From positions 21,410,965 through 21,474,964 of the forward strand of contig NC_092656.1 of the NCBI RefSeq assembly GCF_032118995.1: 64,000 bases of DNA. The letters are read 5' to 3'. The translations under genes were made by a program, and so were the position numbers. The DNA comes from Asterias amurensis. Lineage: Eukaryota > Echinodermata > Asteroidea > Forcipulatida > Asteriidae. The notes under the pieces were generated by a model. The model ran no database searches. It saw nothing but the letters and a program-made list of their open reading frames with translations, and had not been told where the DNA came from. How positions within the stretch are numbered: position 1 is the first letter of the stretch; every line of letters starts with the position of its first letter. Below are positions 61,674-64,000 of the stretch, one piece after another.

Positions 61674-63912
61674 TCACTGGTTGCTGCTTCTCATCCGCAT
61701 ATCTCCTTCACCGTCCAAACTGATCTTCTCTTTCTCTTTGATACTGCAAGAATGAAGGAAAAGAAGTTTGCAACTTTTACATAATCAGGCTTCCTTTTTG
61801 AAAGGGCAAGGGCACCAAGGCATTTTCTCATTGGTAAAGGCAACCTATGAGGAAACTGTAAATTTAAACTAGCATTTCAAGGGCACCAAGGCAATGACCA
61901 GGGCCCAATTTTGTGTTTGTCGTAAGCAAACAATCGGCGCTAACGGAAGCAGGGAATTTTGTACTTTTAAGTCAAGTGTATTTCACAGTTTAGAAGGGAA
62001 TTTTGGCTTGTGCGCGTGCGTACTCCACACTAATAGGCATTCTACGCTTACAAGGCTTTGCGCAAAATTTGGCACTTGTCGTGCAAGCTGAGAATGGTAA
62101 TCGTAAGCGCAGAATTGGCGGTAAGCAGAGCCATAAAATTTGGCCCCGCATTAATAAAAGAAATGAAAGGAAATATATTTTAAGGATAAAAACTTACGGT
62201 TCAGCTCCTTCCTCATCTTCCTCGTCCTCTTCACCGAAGTCGTCTCCTTGGGTACATTTCTCATGAATGAAGATAATGATGATAAGCAAGATGACTTCAC
62301 TCATTATTCCAATGAACGGCCACAGAGCAGCTAGACGATCTGTTCAAAAACGAGCATTACATATTATTATGGTTTGTCTTAATGTTTTGTCCTCTTGAGT
62401 GTGTTTTGAATGTATTTTTCGACGTTGAGGACCACAATGGAAATAAGCATTTTTAGGTTTTGTTTGTGTAATATCCTCGACAATTCCTGAGTTAAACTTT
62501 TTATTTTTAAATTCTTGTTTGCATTTTCCTTTTTGTTTTTGTACGCTTGTTATAATTTATAGAACTCTGTGGGGATTGTTAAATAAAATTAAAATCAATG
62601 GCCGTAGAGCAGCTAGATGATCTGTCCGAAACAGGCATTACAAATTATTGGAATTTTGCCCCTTCAAAGTTATCCCATGACTTTAAAGATTTCCCAGTGA
62701 AGTGCCCTTTGCAAAATGTAAGCAACCTTACCTTTGTTCACTCAGTCACACAATGTACATGTTGTTGCCGTGTACAAGCCAGAAATTCAAAAATACAAAA
62801 TATCTATCAACACTTTCAACACTTGAAAAAAAAAAAAAAAACACTGTGATTCCAGTATGATTTAAATTTATGACTTTTATAGGCATGATAGAGTCACCAC
62901 AATTTGTATTGTTGAATTTTTGTAAAGACCGTGTAACCTGTGACATCACACAAAAGAGCCAAAGAGCATGGTCGTCCCACATAAGCGCTCATGCAGGCTG
63001 CAGACAATTTTGTGCTCAGACACCAGAAACGACTTCAAATGTTATGTTTTATGGAGACTGCAATGTTGTTTTTTTTAATGTTTTTTTTTTAAATAGTTGC
63101 ATGACTGGTTGCTTGTGTACATAACATGTAGTTCATCATAGCCACACTAAGAAGTGGATATAAAGTACTACATGTAGATGTTAACTTTACTTTGCGGATA
63201 AAGAATATTACTTGGTTTTACAATTCCTTACATTGATGTGCTTAAAAGCACTGTTTACTCAGTACTTTCCCGATAAAAATGTTTGGACATCCATGGATAC
63301 AAACATTATAAAAAAAAGCTTTTAACAAAGGGGCCAGATATTTTACCAACATCAGAGTTGACAGTTTGGTGGAGACAATTTTGTTAGAATAAGGGTGACT
63401 CCTGTAAAAAAATAATAAACAGTGCTCAAACATGTTTGGTACAATGCACATGTAAGCATGTCAGTTTTTAATGTGTGAACAGGTGAAGGAAACAAAATCA
63501 TGCTTATTACTGGGTTCCTAATTATTGAATGTACGCACGAGAGTTGCAGTTTGTTAACCCAGCCGTTTCAAGGGGTAATCGTTCAAGTCATTCAACATAC
63601 CTCTAACTCGCAGAAATATTGTGTGGGTCACCTCAGTCACGTTACTGGTTGCAATGCAAGTATAATTTCCTCTGTCTTCCTTGACTACATCCAGCATGTG
63701 CAAGATGGATCCAGTCCCGCGCTTGGGCGGCTCAATGGAGTAGCGACTTCCCTCAATCGTCTCAGTCAGCTCAAAGGTGTAGTTTGCAGTGCTCACTATC
63801 CATTGGAAAGTAGGTTTGGGGTCGTTTTCTGGCTGCAGAATGGTACACTCAAAGCGAGCACGCTCTCCTTCTGTAAACTTCACTGAATTGGGGGACTTGA
63901 TTCGCATTTCCC
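61674..63912 (-). CDS. BSG: Basigin/neuroplastin-like Ig membrane protein, 3' part only
   Basis: Three last exons: 63912-63601, 62339-62198, 61743-61674. The 5' exons lie off the right edge. The first encodes an Ig domain: Cys in ARFECTILQ, Trp in TFQWIV, and [10 protein letters not shown] with the second Cys, with N-glycosylation sequons NYT (twice) and NVT. The second gives [20 protein letters not shown] then IIFIHEKC, the family's single membrane helix with its characteristic internal Glu, and an acidic tail ([17 protein letters not shown]). The last exon ends MRMRSSNQ, comparable to the VRQRNSS-type tail of basigin. Basigin and neuroplastin are chaperones for monocarboxylate transporters and plasma-membrane Ca2+-ATPases and sit at the cell surface. 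Which vertebrate paralogue is closer cannot be told from this part. It is convergent with HCN. Confidence 0.88.
61786..61900. repeat. Dispersed repeat (AGGCAATGAAGG family), copy in the basigin-like intron
   Basis: AAGGGCAAGGGCACCAAGGC, TATGAGGAAACTGTAAATTT and GGGCACCAAGGCAATGACCA are the reverse complement of blocks at 6180-6352. It abuts the foldback at 61901. Confidence 0.6.
61901..62147. repeat. GGGCCCAATTTCAT foldback (long form) in the basigin-like intron
   Basis: GGGCCCAATTTTGTGTTTGT at the left, CAGAGCCATAAAATTTGGCC at the right. It shares GGCATTCTACGCTTAC and TAAGCGCAGAATT with 2491-2755. It ends 51 bases from the exon at 62198. Confidence 0.8.
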
Positions 63913-64000
63913 CTTGAAATAAAAAGATGAAAAAAGGAGATGTGTAAAAGAGAGTAACACCTCAAACTTGATATTTTTATAGTTTTTATTATCAGATATT

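Noticed and set aside
63500-63886. Plus-strand open frame antisense to the Ig exon
   Set aside because: It is the shadow of the basigin-like Ig exon, which has matching splice sites and conserved Cys/Trp residues on the minus strand.

Overview
The window is animal nuclear DNA: seven spliced protein-coding genes with GT/AG introns of about 0.2 to 3.6 kb, AT-rich non-coding DNA, and a dense load of small inverted-repeat transposons and tRNA-derived repeats. Gene content (an HCN channel and a single basigin/neuroplastin-type gene among deuterostome-like genes) and the many copies of a foldback repeat beginning GGGCCCAATTTCAT suggest an echinoderm, perhaps a sea star. This is an inference from gene families and repeat style, not a species identification. 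All gene models were built by hand from splice sites; reading phase closes exactly across every junction given.

Layout. 1-11527 (minus): a Csk-family tyrosine kinase, cut by the left edge inside the kinase C-lobe, with two alternative first exons that both splice straight to the SH2 exon. About 16.2-21.7 kb (plus): ANKRA2/RFXANK-type ankyrin protein, with a minisatellite and an inverted-repeat transposon in its introns. 26855-33243 (plus): cyclin B, complete, nine exons, with a 3'UTR carrying Pumilio-type and CPE-like sites. 34541-42871 (minus): CCDC112, complete, 13 exons. 43366-46215 (plus): SPAG8, head-to-head with CCDC112 across a 494-bp shared promoter. 47520-53255 (plus): HCN hyperpolarization-activated cyclic-nucleotide-gated channel, complete, ten exons. 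53256-61673: a long gene-poor stretch. 61674-63912 (minus): the 3' part of a basigin/neuroplastin-like immunoglobulin membrane protein whose 5' part lies beyond the right edge.

How the genes fit together. CCDC112 (centriolar satellite/cilium), SPAG8 (axonemal microtubule-associated sperm protein) and HCN (the pacemaker channel known from sea-urchin sperm) sit side by side and form a possible flagellum/sperm neighbourhood. Cyclin B is an oocyte/embryo cell-cycle gene with maternal-mRNA-type 3'UTR signals. The most novel-looking observation is the Csk gene: its visible first exons replace the SH3 domain, and one of them begins Met-Gly-Lys with a Src-like, possibly myristoylated N-terminus. Other items of interest are an 89-bp near-perfect hairpin at 16457-16545, duplicated copies of an HCN exon/intron junction, a five-copy inverted motif in cyclin B intron 1, and an unusual cAMP-contact residue in the HCN channel. 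I found no virus-derived element, CRISPR array, operon or bona fide RNA gene.
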